This document shows, one piece after another, positions 45,363-55,017 of a stretch of DNA of 64,000 bases. A program made the position numbers and the translations under genes. The notes below the pieces were generated by a model, which was not told the DNA's origin, made no database searches, and saw only the letters and a program-made list of their open reading frames with translations. Source of the stretch: Planctomycetota bacterium (GTDB lineage Bacteria > Planctomycetota > Planctomycetia > Pirellulales > Lacipirellulaceae); assembly GCA_013152205.1 (NCBI GenBank), contig JAADGV010000111.1:1-64000 (forward strand). Reading direction: 5' to 3'. Within the stretch, counting starts at the first letter, position 1, and every line of letters starts with the position of its first letter.

Positions 45363-46147
45363 TTCAATCTCCCACCAGGTGTGCCGCTGGTCTCAATTGG
45401 TAAATTTTTTGGCTCGGAGTATTGGATCTGTAGTGGCACGAACTCAACATTGCCACAACTGGGAGCCGGCATCGGATAGGAACGCAACGGGTCGTCCTTG
45501 CCCGGAGTCCGAGGACCATTCTGCCCCGGGAAAGCATCGCTGTTGCGAAGCATTTTTTCGTCGTTCTCTCCCCACGGCTCGCTCGCGCCGTAGTAGTGTT
45601 CGAGCAAATGAACCAGGCACCAGATGAGATGTCGGTACGGCGACTGATTTTTTTCGAGCGACTTCTGCATTTTGTGAAGTGCCGGAAACACGCACGCGTG
45701 CGAGAACAGACTAGCCTCATCGACTGGCATCAAGGCGAGGACGGCCAGCACATGGGCCAAATGGTCAGGTAGCTCGGTCGATTCGGTGATCTCGTATTTA
45801 GTCAATTCGCCGCGCATTCGCACCAAAAATTGACCTCGCATGTAATCTTCGCCGAACAGATGCCAGCCAATTTCCAAGGCACAGGACGGGTTGACATCGA
45901 AAGTGCGTGTGAACACTTCCTCTAGCTCAACCCCTTCACACTGTTCGACAAACTGACCGAACTTAGAAATCTTTTTTGCAGCGTCTGGCAATTCACATTG
46001 CACGAGAATGTAGAGCAACTCAGTTAGCTGGCCGTAACTTTCGTCCGGGTAACTTAGCAGTCGACTGATTGTTCCCAGGACTCGCTCTTTTCCTGAGACG
46101 GGTTCTTCTTCTGGGGTGGTCGCTTCGACAATCGGTAAATCGGTCAT
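45359..46147 (-). CDS. narJ: nitrate reductase chaperone NarJ
   Basis: A 262-residue TorD-like assembly chaperone for NarG, needed to insert the molybdenum cofactor. Characteristic strings are ISRLLSYPDESYGQLTELLY and TFDVNPSCALEIGWHLFGED (the signature PxxxxYxxH/GWHLF core). The ATG at 46147 overlaps the narH stop by one base (TGATG), which decides the start over longer in-frame starts. Acidic C-terminal tail. Confidence 0.9.
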   Translation of the reverse strand: MTDLPIVEATTPEEEPVSGKERVLGTISRLLSYPDESYGQLTELLYILVQCELPDAAKKISKFGQFVEQCEGVELEEVFTRTFDVNPSCALEIGWHLFGEDYMRGQFLVRMRGELTKYEITESTELPDHLAHVLAVLALMPVDEASLFSHACVFPALHKMQKSLEKNQSPYRHLIWCLVHLLEHYYGASEPWGENDEKMLRNSDAFPGQNGPRTPGKDDPLRSYPMPAPSCGNVEFVPLQIQYSEPKNLPIETSGTPGGRLK

Positions 46148-47640
46148 CAGAGCCCCCTCTGTGGACCGCCGACAAAGCCAAAGCCGGTCTCGGCTTTGTG
46201 CTCGCCTGGCTCTTTGATCATTTCGATAGCCTGTTCGCGATACATGGGAGGAATAACAAAACGATCTTCGAAGGTGCATAATGACGTCAGCTTGTAGATC
46301 GCTTCGGCTTCTTCGAGCGAGCAGTCGGCTTCGCGAAGAAATTTATCTGCCGTAGCCCGATCGACATCGCCAACCGTCTCTGCGCGACGATGCCAACGTA
46401 CGGCCAATTGCTTGCCCATCGCGTATCGCACAACGCCCTCGTGTCCGCCGCCAAACAGATTGGCAAAGTACTGCATCGGCATGCGTGATTCGTCAATGCC
46501 ATGGAACAGCCCCTGCATTTTGTGACTAGCCAAGCCGTTTTCAAAATCGGCAATTACTGGCGACATTGGCGGCACATAGAAGAGCATCGGTAACGTGCGA
46601 TACTCGATATGTGGCGGAAGAGCAATCTTCCAATCCATCACGAACTTGTAAACGGGTGACTGCTGGGCCGACTCGATCACACCATCGGGAATTCCTGCCG
46701 ATTGAGCTTTGCGAACGACCTCGGGATCGTGGGGATCGAGGATCAGCGACCGATGTCCATTCACCAATTCTTCGTCGGGAAGATTGGCAACATCCTCCAG
46801 GCGATCAGCGTCGTACAGCAGCACGCCCAGATAGCGAATCCGGCCCACGCAAGAATGGAAGCAAGCAGGTGCCTGCCCCGTCTCGAGCCTTGGGAAGCAA
46901 AGGATGCACTTTTCGCTTTTGCCAGTAAACCAGTTGAAATAGGTCTTTTTGTAGGGACAAGCAGCCACACAACTTCGCCACGCTCGACACTTCTTTTGAT
47001 CGATCAGAACGATGCCATCTTCGCCTCGCTTATACAATGCGCCGGAAGGGCAAGATGCGACGCAGCACGGGTTCAAGCAGTGGTTGCAAATACGCGGCAA
47101 GTAAAATAACACCAACCGCTCAACCGAACTAAGTTGCAGACGCTGCTGCTCTGATAGCCCTTTCAGATTGGGGTCGTTAGCAGCATAGATTTTCGATCCC
47201 CCTAAGTCGTCATCCCAGTTAGGGCCGGCTTCAATTTCGATGTCTTCGCCAGTAATCATAGAGATCGGCTTGGCGATGGGCTGGTCAGACCCTTCTTCGG
47301 CATTGAACAGATTTTGGTAGTCGTAGGTCCAAGGTTCGTAATAATCGTCCATGCTGGGCATGTGCGGATTATGAAAAATGTTGGGTACGACACGTGCCTT
47401 CCCGGTCGACTTGATGTGGATCGGCTCATCGCCGTTCTTTTCCCAGCCGCCGCGATATTGCTCTTGGTCTTCCCACTTGGTGGGGTAACCGGTCCCCGGT
47501 TTGGTCTCGACGTTATTCCACCACATGTAGTCCGCTCCCTTACGGTCGGTCCACACGTTTTTGCAGGCAACACTGCACGTGTGACACCCGATACACTTAT
47601 CGAGGTGAAACACCATAGAAACTTGGGAACGGATGTTCAT
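46147..47640 (-). CDS. narH: nitrate reductase beta subunit NarH
   Basis: A 497-residue Fe-S subunit. Four cysteine groups are visible: CIGCHTCSVACKNVW, CNHCLNPCCVASCPSGALYK, CRAWRSCVAACPYKK (the Trp for Cys makes a [3Fe-4S] cluster as in E. coli NarH) and CILCFPRLETGQAPACFHSC. The N-terminus is VSMVFHLDKC. It carries electrons from NarI to NarG. It follows narG by 22 bases. Confidence 0.95.
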   Translation of the reverse strand: MNIRSQVSMVFHLDKCIGCHTCSVACKNVWTDRKGADYMWWNNVETKPGTGYPTKWEDQEQYRGGWEKNGDEPIHIKSTGKARVVPNIFHNPHMPSMDDYYEPWTYDYQNLFNAEEGSDQPIAKPISMITGEDIEIEAGPNWDDDLGGSKIYAANDPNLKGLSEQQRLQLSSVERLVLFYLPRICNHCLNPCCVASCPSGALYKRGEDGIVLIDQKKCRAWRSCVAACPYKKTYFNWFTGKSEKCILCFPRLETGQAPACFHSCVGRIRYLGVLLYDADRLEDVANLPDEELVNGHRSLILDPHDPEVVRKAQSAGIPDGVIESAQQSPVYKFVMDWKIALPPHIEYRTLPMLFYVPPMSPVIADFENGLASHKMQGLFHGIDESRMPMQYFANLFGGGHEGVVRYAMGKQLAVRWHRRAETVGDVDRATADKFLREADCSLEEAEAIYKLTSLCTFEDRFVIPPMYREQAIEMIKEPGEHKAETGFGFVGGPQRGL

Positions 47641-47662
47641 GTTTGGCTTTCCTTGAATCCCT

Positions 47663-50600
47663 CTAAAAATTCACTACAGGGCACTTACGGATGATGATGT
47701 GGGTATCGCGATTGCAGCCGATCGGGCCCCAATAGTTGAAATGATAGGTAAACTGCCCATAACCGCCGATCATAAAGTTCGGCTTCAAACGAGTCCGTGT
47801 GAGACTGTTATGCCCACCAGCACGGCGGTTTTTTCGCAGTGGAGATTTAGGCACGCTATAGGTACGCTCGGGTGAGTGGTATTGGATACTAATTCCTGGC
47901 GGAATCCGTGCGCTGACTGCCGCACGAGTGACCACGACGCCGTTGTCGTTGTAAACTTCAACCCAATCGTTGTCGTCGACCTCCAGTTGCTCGGCATCCT
48001 GCACGCTGATCCAAATCGGATCGACGCCGCGTGAGAGCGTGGTCATGCGCTGATTATCGCCGTAGGTCGAATGGATATGCCATTTGCCATGCGGCGTAAG
48101 GTAATTGAGCGTCAAGACTTTTGAATCGCTTGGCGCTTCGCCTTCGCTAAAAGTAAGGTCGGCGTACTGACTTGGCAGCGGCTTCGGTTTGTAGGTCGGA
48201 ACATGCTCGCCAAATTGGATGTAGACGGGGTGATCGAGATAAAACTGTTGTCGACCGGTGAGCGTTCGCCAAGGCATGTCGGCTTCAATATTGTAGGTGA
48301 AGGCCGAATAGGTACGGCCATTCTCGATGAGCCCCGACCACATGGGGCTATTGATAAACCGTTGCGGCTGACACTGCAAATCTTCGTAGGAAGCACGGAC
48401 GCTACGGCTCTTCTCGGCCAAATGCACGAGAGGCACTCCCGCTTTTTCCTCCATGTTCTTATACGACCGGTAGGCCAATTCGCCGTTGGTAACCGTGGCA
48501 AAGTTGAGGATCGCATTACACACTTCGGTGTCGCGGCGAAGCGAAGGATAGGTGTTTCCGCCCCAAGATACGGTAGGGTGCGTTTTGAGATACTCGTCGT
48601 ATTCGTCCTTAATCGAGTAGCTAGTCCCATGCGCTCCTAGCCCACCCTCGCGTACATTTGGGCCGTAAGAGATATATTTATTGTAGATGTTCTTATAATC
48701 GCGAGTGACAATCTTGAAGTTGGGCATAGTCTTGCCCGGAATTGCCTCGACACCACCGTCAATCCACTGCTTCATATTCGGCTGAGCGATTTCAGCAGGC
48801 GTATCGTGGGCCAGCGGTGCTGCGACCAAATCTTCGACCGGCTCGGGGAAATGTTTTTCGGCAAGCTCGGAGAACTTCTGGGCTACAGATTCGAAAATCT
48901 GCCAATCGCTTTTCGATTCCCAGCTAGGAGGTACCGCCTTCGACAACGGATGGATAAAGCTGTGCATGTCGGTCGAGTTGAGGTCGGCCTTCTCGTACCA
49001 CGTGGCTGCTGGCAGCACGATGTCTGAATACAGGGCGGAGGTGTCCATCCGGAAGTTGAGATCCACCACCAAATCCATCTTCCCTTGCGGAGCATTCTCG
49101 TGCCAAACAACCTCCTTCACCGAATCGGCTGCCATGTCTTCGTTGACGCAATTGTCGTGGGTGCCCAGATAGTGCCGCAAAAAGTATTCGTGGCCCTTGG
49201 AACTGGACATCAGCGCGTTGCCACGCCAAATGAACCAAACACGAGGCCAATTCTCTTCGGCGTCAGGATCTTCGACCGAAAATTTCATCTCGCGGTTTTT
49301 CAGGCGGTCAGCCACCCAACGGGCAACCTCCTCTGGCGACTCCGCTCCTGCCTCACGGGCGGCGGACGCTACTTCGATCGGGTTCTCGGGGAATTGTGGG
49401 TAGAAAGGCAGCCAACCGTTACGCACCGCACGGACCTGCATGTCCATCGTATGGCCTTGGGCCATATTGTCCTCGTCCCCGTCGCGTTGCTTAGGGACCG
49501 TGTGATAGTCGGTAAAATCCTTTTCATAACGCCATTGGTCGGAGTGGACATAGTGCCAGCTCGGTGCGTTCTGCAGACGGGGTGTTGATTGCCAGTCCTT
49601 ACCCGACATGATCGACGCCCAGGATTCAGCCGGCGCCAGCTTTTCCTGGCCAACATAATGGGCCAAGCCGCCGCCGTTCTTGCCCACGCAACCACAGAAC
49701 ATCAGTGCGTGAATACCTGCACGGTACATCAAGTTCGCGTGATACCAGTGATTGATCCCTGCACCGATAATGATCGTGCATTTGCCCTCGGTAAGTTCTG
49801 CTGTTTGGCCCCATTCCCGAGCAAACCGAATCACATCTTCGCGGCCACGGCCGGTGTATTTTTCAGACCAAGCCGGTGTGAACGGGGCATTTTCGTCGTC
49901 ATAATCCGCAGGGTAATCGCCTGCCAAATCGCGATTCACGCCATATTGGGCCATCATCAGGTCGTAGACCGTTGTGACCTGCACCTGCTCGCCATCGGTG
50001 GTCTTTAGCGTTCGAGTTGGAACACCCCGCTGGTAAACCGTGCCCATGCCGAAGTCGTCGAGTTCTACCTGTACCACGCTGTCGTTCTTCGACAAGAAGG
50101 TGAGTTCCGGCTGAATATCGCTGCCGTCTTTGCCGTCTTTCAGAAGAAGATTCCACTTCCCTTTGACATCGCCCCAGCGATGGCCGGAACTGCCCATAGG
50201 CATCTTGGGCGTGCCAGTTTTCTCGTCCCACATCAGGAACTTCCACTCGCCATGCTGTTCGTCGGCATATTGCTCAAGCCGACCGGCGCGAAACAACTGG
50301 CCTGGACGCATGACCCCGTCCTCGTCCTTTTTTAGTTCCACTAAATAGGGCGAGTCGGTGAATTTGCGTGTGTACTGGTCGAAGTAGGGAACAGTCCGCT
50401 GATGATGGAACTCGGTTAATAGCACATGATTGACAGCCATCCACCAAGCACCGTCCTGGCCTGCATTGACGTCGATCCACTCGTCGGCGTATTTCGAGAC
50501 TTGGCTAAAGTCGGGTGAGAAAACCCACATCTTCGAGCCGTTGTGCCTCGCTTCGGCAGCAAAATGGCAATCGGGCGTACGGGTCATATTCAAATTCGAA

Positions 50601-51328
50601 CCCATCACCGCCAACAACTTGGCGTGATACCAGTCGGCACTCTCAGCAACATCGGTTTGCTCGCCCCAGGTCTCTGGAGAAGCGGTCGGCAGGTCGCAGT
50701 ACCAATCGTAGAACGAAAGCGAAATGCCGCCGAGCAACTGCAACAGCCGCGACCCCGACGCATAGCTGATCATCGACATCGCAGGGATCGGCGAGAAGCC
50801 GGCAATGCGATCTGGACCATGAGATTTGATCGTGTGTACCAACGACGCCGAGATAATCTCTAAAGCAGTCGCCCAGTCGGTGCGTCGTAGACCACCCTTG
50901 CCTCGCGCCCGCTGCCAGCGTTTACGTGACTCAGGATTCTCGACCATGCTCTTCCAAGCGTCGACCGGATCCTGGTGGTCGGCCTTGGCTTTTCGCCACA
51001 GGTCCAACAGTGCCCCACGGATATAGGGATACTTCACACGCAACGGGCTGTAGAGATACCAGCTATACGAGATGCCCCGTTGGCAGCCACGCGGTTCGTA
51101 AGGGGGAATACCCGATTCCAGCAAGGGGTAATCGAGCCCCTGCATTTCCCAAGTGACGATCCCGTCTTTCACAAAAATCTGCCAGGTACAGCCACCGGTG
51201 CAATTCACGCCGTGTGTGCTGCGGACGACCTTGTCGTGCTGCCAACGATTGCGATAGAACTCTTCCCAACTGCGACCTTTGGGATCCACTTCATCACGGA
51301 TCCAAGCAATAGCATCCAGTACACTCAT
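47663..51328 (-). CDS. narG: nitrate reductase alpha subunit NarG
   Basis: A 1221-residue cytoplasmic molybdo-bis-MGD subunit reducing nitrate to nitrite. The N-terminal [4Fe-4S] ligands are in [16 protein letters not shown] (a His/Cys set). MWGSN-like [14 protein letters not shown] contains the Asp region that coordinates Mo. The N-terminus ([20 protein letters not shown]) has no TAT signal, so it is cytoplasmic, as expected with NarK transporters. The ATG at 51328 overlaps the TGA of the upstream diheme cytochrome c (ATGA). Length matches the usual 1240. Confidence 0.95.
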   Translation of the reverse strand: MSVLDAIAWIRDEVDPKGRSWEEFYRNRWQHDKVVRSTHGVNCTGGCTWQIFVKDGIVTWEMQGLDYPLLESGIPPYEPRGCQRGISYSWYLYSPLRVKYPYIRGALLDLWRKAKADHQDPVDAWKSMVENPESRKRWQRARGKGGLRRTDWATALEIISASLVHTIKSHGPDRIAGFSPIPAMSMISYASGSRLLQLLGGISLSFYDWYCDLPTASPETWGEQTDVAESADWYHAKLLAVMGSNLNMTRTPDCHFAAEARHNGSKMWVFSPDFSQVSKYADEWIDVNAGQDGAWWMAVNHVLLTEFHHQRTVPYFDQYTRKFTDSPYLVELKKDEDGVMRPGQLFRAGRLEQYADEQHGEWKFLMWDEKTGTPKMPMGSSGHRWGDVKGKWNLLLKDGKDGSDIQPELTFLSKNDSVVQVELDDFGMGTVYQRGVPTRTLKTTDGEQVQVTTVYDLMMAQYGVNRDLAGDYPADYDDENAPFTPAWSEKYTGRGREDVIRFAREWGQTAELTEGKCTIIIGAGINHWYHANLMYRAGIHALMFCGCVGKNGGGLAHYVGQEKLAPAESWASIMSGKDWQSTPRLQNAPSWHYVHSDQWRYEKDFTDYHTVPKQRDGDEDNMAQGHTMDMQVRAVRNGWLPFYPQFPENPIEVASAAREAGAESPEEVARWVADRLKNREMKFSVEDPDAEENWPRVWFIWRGNALMSSSKGHEYFLRHYLGTHDNCVNEDMAADSVKEVVWHENAPQGKMDLVVDLNFRMDTSALYSDIVLPAATWYEKADLNSTDMHSFIHPLSKAVPPSWESKSDWQIFESVAQKFSELAEKHFPEPVEDLVAAPLAHDTPAEIAQPNMKQWIDGGVEAIPGKTMPNFKIVTRDYKNIYNKYISYGPNVREGGLGAHGTSYSIKDEYDEYLKTHPTVSWGGNTYPSLRRDTEVCNAILNFATVTNGELAYRSYKNMEEKAGVPLVHLAEKSRSVRASYEDLQCQPQRFINSPMWSGLIENGRTYSAFTYNIEADMPWRTLTGRQQFYLDHPVYIQFGEHVPTYKPKPLPSQYADLTFSEGEAPSDSKVLTLNYLTPHGKWHIHSTYGDNQRMTTLSRGVDPIWISVQDAEQLEVDDNDWVEVYNDNGVVVTRAAVSARIPPGISIQYHSPERTYSVPKSPLRKNRRAGGHNSLTRTRLKPNFMIGGYGQFTYHFNYWGPIGCNRDTHIIIRKCPVVNF

Positions 51329-52266
51329 GATTTTCCTCGAGACGTATTCGCTTCTACGAGCGACCGGCGCACTGAATGGAAACGGCGTTTCCAAATGGCG
51401 TCGAGAAAGAAAACTCCAAAGACCGCTCCGGCCAGTCCGGACAACAAAAATGTCACTCGACCCGTGGATGGATCAGCAGGACGCTCGGCGGTAGATGATT
51501 CAAAATAGGCAACCAACGCGTGAATTTCGCCTGCCGCCAACGGGTGATTCTTGAAAATAGGCTGCATCGTCTCAGTACCAGGAGCCATCAACCACGCGCT
51601 CAACGCGGCCCGTCCTCTGAGGCGTTCATAAACATTGGTCAAATCTGGTCCTAGTTGCCCGCCGCCCAGGGCTGGTGCGTCATGCATACCATGGCAGGAA
51701 ACACAGGCGGTTCCGCCGGATTCCAAGCGTTGCGGGCCGAGGAAAATACCACGACCGCGGGCCCGATCAACATCCGTGAATGGCGCTGTCGATACCTGCA
51801 CGCCCTTGAACTGAGACTCTTCGAGCGCCGACTCCTTTTCGATCAATTCAAGCAGCTTTTCAGCTCGCTCGGGCGTAATCCCCGGTGGCGTGGGCATGAT
51901 ACTACGAGATTCTTCAAAAATTTTCTTCGCGTAGGGGTCACCGCTATCGATTACAGCTTTGGGGTTCATCAAAAATTTGACGAGCCACTCCTTGCTCTGC
52001 CTCTTGCCAACGTCCTTCAAATCTGGGCCAGTGAGCCTACCACCACCGATCGTGTGGCAGTTTTTGCAGTTCTGCGTGAAATAGTCTGGCGTGTCTTGGC
52101 CGTGTGCCAACCCCGTCAAAAGGGCAAGAGTTCCGTAAGAACACAGCACAGCCAGCAGGGCCCGCCGGCAGAAATGCCTAGCAACCGCCTTGGCGGGAAT
52201 ATTGCCGCTCATACAGGCTATCGGAGCTAGGAAACAACCCCGTCGGTCTGCTGAGGAAATAGGCAT
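51325..52266 (-). CDS. diheme cytochrome c heading the nar operon
   Basis: A cytochrome c protein of about 313 residues. After a signal sequence ([22 protein letters not shown]) there are two haem motifs, [12 protein letters not shown] and [12 protein letters not shown], each in a cytochrome c fold with a distal Met (PTPPGI, LMAPG). A transmembrane helix is near the C-terminus ([17 protein letters not shown]). It is translationally coupled to narG and resembles NarC of some nitrate-reductase operons. I start at 52266 because gaaggg lies seven bases upstream. It could link periplasmic cytochrome c, perhaps from ACIII, with NarGHI. Confidence 0.85.
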   Translation of the reverse strand: MPISSADRRGCFLAPIACMSGNIPAKAVARHFCRRALLAVLCSYGTLALLTGLAHGQDTPDYFTQNCKNCHTIGGGRLTGPDLKDVGKRQSKEWLVKFLMNPKAVIDSGDPYAKKIFEESRSIMPTPPGITPERAEKLLELIEKESALEESQFKGVQVSTAPFTDVDRARGRGIFLGPQRLESGGTACVSCHGMHDAPALGGGQLGPDLTNVYERLRGRAALSAWLMAPGTETMQPIFKNHPLAAGEIHALVAYFESSTAERPADPSTGRVTFLLSGLAGAVFGVFFLDAIWKRRFHSVRRSLVEANTSRGKS

Positions 52267-52469
52267 TGAATTCACCCTTCTCAGGCTTTTTTCTAGGTTT
52301 CCCATAGGAATTTGTTGCTTCCAAGACTCCCGGCGGGACTACCTCCGGGCGTCATTTAGGATAAGTTGATCTTGAACTCCAGTGTTGTATTCAAAATTAC
52401 TAGCCGCTATAAAGGATGTCAAGGTCCGTTTATCCATTTCCCTCAACTTTCATCAGGTTTCTCAACGCC

Positions 52470-52994
52470 ATGATTTCGCAGACACTCGAATACGCCCTGC
52501 GAGCGGTCGTCACCATTGCGCAGCACGAAGGGCACCCCTGCACCGCCAAGCAAATTGCGGAAATTACTCAGGTGCCCGCCCCTTATCTTTCAAAACTAAT
52601 GCAACGACTAGTGCGTGCAGGGGTTGTCCATTCGCAGCGGGGGCTGCATGGCGGTTTTGTCTTGGCGGAAGAGCCGTGCGAGTTGACCATCTGGAAAGTA
52701 GTCGACGCGGTCGAGCCATTCCAGCGGATTCACGAATGTCCGTTGGGTATCAAGTCACACGACTCGACGCTTTGCCCGCTCCACCGGCGTCTCGATCGAG
52801 CCATGGAGATGGTCCAAGAACTGTTTTGCAGTACTACGATTGCCGACGTATTGGCCGAGCCGGGTGCTGTCACACCACTTTGCCAAGAAAAGAAGACGTT
52901 TATGATCAACGCTAATATCAAGTCGCTGAAACACTCGGCAGAAGAAAGCGGCAAGAAGAAGACCAAAAAGAAAAGAACTCCCGCAGCCGAATAA
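52470..52994 (+). CDS. Rrf2 family regulator
   Basis: A 174-residue winged-helix Rrf2 regulator, with the recognition helix in AEITQVPAPYLSKLMQRLV and the wing in HSQRGLHGGFVL. Two to three cysteines in HECPLGIKSHDSTLCPLH plus LFCS could bind an Fe-S cluster, as in NO sensors such as NsrR, though the spacing differs. A C-terminal Lys-rich tail follows. It is divergent from the nar operon across about 200 bases, so it likely controls nitrate respiration. Confidence 0.85.
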   Translation: MISQTLEYALRAVVTIAQHEGHPCTAKQIAEITQVPAPYLSKLMQRLVRAGVVHSQRGLHGGFVLAEEPCELTIWKVVDAVEPFQRIHECPLGIKSHDSTLCPLHRRLDRAMEMVQELFCSTTIADVLAEPGAVTPLCQEKKTFMINANIKSLKHSAEESGKKKTKKKRTPAAE

Positions 52995-53224
52995 TTTGGC
53001 ACTGCAGAGAGGATTTTTTTAAGCTCGGTCTTAACGCTCATTCTTGTGTGGCAAACCACTAAGCCTGTTGGTGGCTGCCTGCTGTCGCTAAAAATTTTTT
53101 TCCTGGGCACTTCCCGCAACTCCGCCATTCTTCTGCCCAGAAAGTATGACTTCGACGGTTGCCCTTGCCCCGTTTCATGATCGTTAGCTTAACGGTCACG
53201 AGTCGCAAAAAATATACTTGCTTG

Positions 53225-53252
53225 ATAATTAGTTTATGTATAAACTAATTAT
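53225..53252. promoter_or_regulatory. perfect MarR-type operator palindrome
   Basis: The arms ATAATTAGTTTAT and ATAAACTAATTAT are exact complements with a 2-base spacer (gt). The site lies 42 bases upstream of the MarR ATG at 53294. Such long AT-rich palindromes are the usual binding site of a MarR dimer, so autoregulation is likely. Confidence 0.75.
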
Positions 53253-53293
53253 TCTTGCGCGGAATAAATAATAATAGCTGGCTGGAAACGATC

Positions 53294-53788
53294 ATGGGAA
53301 AGCTTCAACAAGATCTGAAAAAACGGGGGCCGTTTGAATCGGTACAGCAAGAGGTGGTCATTAGCATCTTGCGTACGAACGGCCAGTTTCAGTACCAGTT
53401 TGCTCAGCTATTCAAAGAATTTGAGCTAACCGGCCCTCAATACAATATCTTGCGAATTCTTCGTGGCGAAGGGGCACCTTTGCCTTCGCTTGAAATTGCT
53501 AGCCGCATGATCACTGTCGCACCTGCTCTGACGAGCTTAATCGACAAACTCGAAAAGCGTGCGCTTGTTCAGCGCAAACGCTGCACAAAAGATCGCCGCG
53601 TGTGGTACGTCGAACTAACAAGCAAAGGAAAAAAACTTGTTGAGAAAATGGACCAGCCAAACTTGGAAATGCACTCGCGATTAGTCGGCCACCTTAGCAA
53701 AAAAGAATGTAGTCAATTACTGTTGCTGCTAGAAAAAGCTCGCGAGGGAATGCCCATCGAAGACGGAAAGTGTTTGTCGGCAGTCTGA
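53294..53788 (+). CDS. MarR family regulator
   Basis: A 164-residue winged-helix MarR regulator. Motifs: QYNILRILRGEGAPLPSLEI, MITVAPALTSLIDKLEKRAL and the wing RKRCTKDRRVWYVELTSKGK. It is preceded by a perfect palindrome at 53225-53252, an obvious self-operator. A lone Cys sits just before the wing (KRCTK), so oxidative or redox sensing is possible. I start at 53294 (MGKLQQDLKKRG), where the family alignment begins. Confidence 0.88.
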   Translation: MGKLQQDLKKRGPFESVQQEVVISILRTNGQFQYQFAQLFKEFELTGPQYNILRILRGEGAPLPSLEIASRMITVAPALTSLIDKLEKRALVQRKRCTKDRRVWYVELTSKGKKLVEKMDQPNLEMHSRLVGHLSKKECSQLLLLLEKAREGMPIEDGKCLSAV

Positions 53789-53810
53789 AATCTATCACTA
53801 TCACTGGAGT

Positions 53811-53865
53811 TTTCGCCCCACCGAGACGGCGGGACTATATAGCCCGACCCTCTGGGTCGAAAGTG
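53811..53865. repeat. second copy of the 21944-22024 palindromic repeat
   Basis: The sequence cgccccaccgagacggcggg then actatatagcccgaccctct and gggtcgaaagtg matches the reverse complement of 21944-22024, with an internal deletion of about 25 bases. It begins 23 bases after the MarR stop, and can fold into two small hairpins. Confidence 0.75.
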
Positions 53866-53936
53866 TAGAAATACATAACAGCGATACATGCCAATAAACC
53901 TAAAAAGTAACTACCCCCAATATGGATACATATCCC

Positions 53937-54740
53937 ATGAAAACCTTGTCAATTTGTCTTGTTTTGTTGTCTGCCTTGCTCGCAAACACTTCGGCTTTGG
54001 GAGCAAAACCAGCGTGGATTCCTCTCTTTAACGGCGTAAATCTAGACGGTTTTGATGTCTTCCTGGGAAGGTATTTCGAGGATCAATTAAACAAAGATAC
54101 CGAGAACATTGTCTCGGTCCAAGACGGGATAATCCACATCTATCGAGATACTCCCCAAGGGGCCAAGGTGCCCTTTGGCTACTTCTCGACCAAAAAAGAA
54201 TACTCCCATTTCCATCTTCGATTCGAGTACAAATGGGGGGAGAAAAAATTTACTCCTCGGACCGAGGTCGTACGTGATACTGGCGTTATTTACCACATGG
54301 TCGGCCCCCACGTCGTCTGGCCGCGAGGCGTGGAATGTCAGGTGCAGGAGTTTGACGTGGGCGACATGTATACTGTCATGGGGGCAAGAATCACGACAAC
54401 CGTCGACCCAAAGCTACTGGCTGCTGATCCACCTGTTTTCCAGTATTTGAGCCCCGAAGAGGGGGGAGTTCCTCAAAAACGGGGAACTGCGAACATAGCA
54501 CGTATTATAAAAAGCAAAACGACGGAAAGAGAGGGTTGGAACACCGTGGAAGTGATTGTTCGAGGCGCCGAAAGCTTTGTACACATCGTCAACGGCGTCG
54601 TGAACAATCGAGGGACAGACATTCGGCAGTTGGACGAGGATGGCGAAACCTGGGTACCATTAGAAAAAGGGAAAATACTATTTCAAGTGGAAGGGGCAGA
54701 AGTGTTTTACCGAAACATCGAGATTCAAGAGCTGCCCTAA
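53937..54740 (+). CDS. secreted DUF1080 (3-keto-disaccharide hydrolase-like) protein
   Basis: A protein of about 267 residues with a signal peptide (MKTLSICLVLLSALLANTSALG). The concanavalin-like DUF1080 fold is seen in WIPLFNGVNLDGFDVFLGRY, FHLRFEYKWGEKKF and GWNTVEVIVRGAESFVHIVNG. Members hydrolyse 3-keto glycosides or bind glycans. It precedes the giant secreted protein, suggesting a shared role outside the cell, though no operon evidence is clear. Confidence 0.85.
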   Translation: MKTLSICLVLLSALLANTSALGAKPAWIPLFNGVNLDGFDVFLGRYFEDQLNKDTENIVSVQDGIIHIYRDTPQGAKVPFGYFSTKKEYSHFHLRFEYKWGEKKFTPRTEVVRDTGVIYHMVGPHVVWPRGVECQVQEFDVGDMYTVMGARITTTVDPKLLAADPPVFQYLSPEEGGVPQKRGTANIARIIKSKTTEREGWNTVEVIVRGAESFVHIVNGVVNNRGTDIRQLDEDGETWVPLEKGKILFQVEGAEVFYRNIEIQELP

Positions 54741-54832
54741 TACTACGGCATAGGTTTGAACCACTACGATATAAGATTGCAATAGAGGTATTCTAGCCGC
54801 AAGAACTCGGAAGAAATCTGCTCAAAGGGTTG

Positions 54833-54968
54833 AACCACGAATGACGCGAATTTACACGAATAGGGTCGAAATTTAACTCAAAATCCCCTCCTGAGATGCG
54901 TCTGAATTGGGTTGATTTAGGGCCTGACTAGACCCTAATTATTCGTGCTATTCGTATGATTCGTGGTT
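54833..54968. repeat. inverted repeat, accacgaatgacgcgaat type
   Basis: Left arm about 54833-54864 (aaccacgaatgacgcgaattt acacgaata) pairs imperfectly with the right arm near 54937-54968 (ctaattattcgtgctattcg then tatgattcgtggtt). An inner pair, tagggtc...gaccct, extends the stem. It lies immediately upstream of the giant protein's start. No gene is inside. Confidence 0.7.
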
Positions 54969-55017
54969 GGTTGTTTTCAGTTTGAGTAATCTGCGATCAC
55001 AGATAGGAAAAAATAGC

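Noticed and set aside
47663-51328. NarG considered as a periplasmic nitrite oxidoreductase subunit
   Set aside because: There is no TAT signal, and the operon has narI, narJ and NarK transporters, so it is a classical cytoplasmic nitrate reductase.
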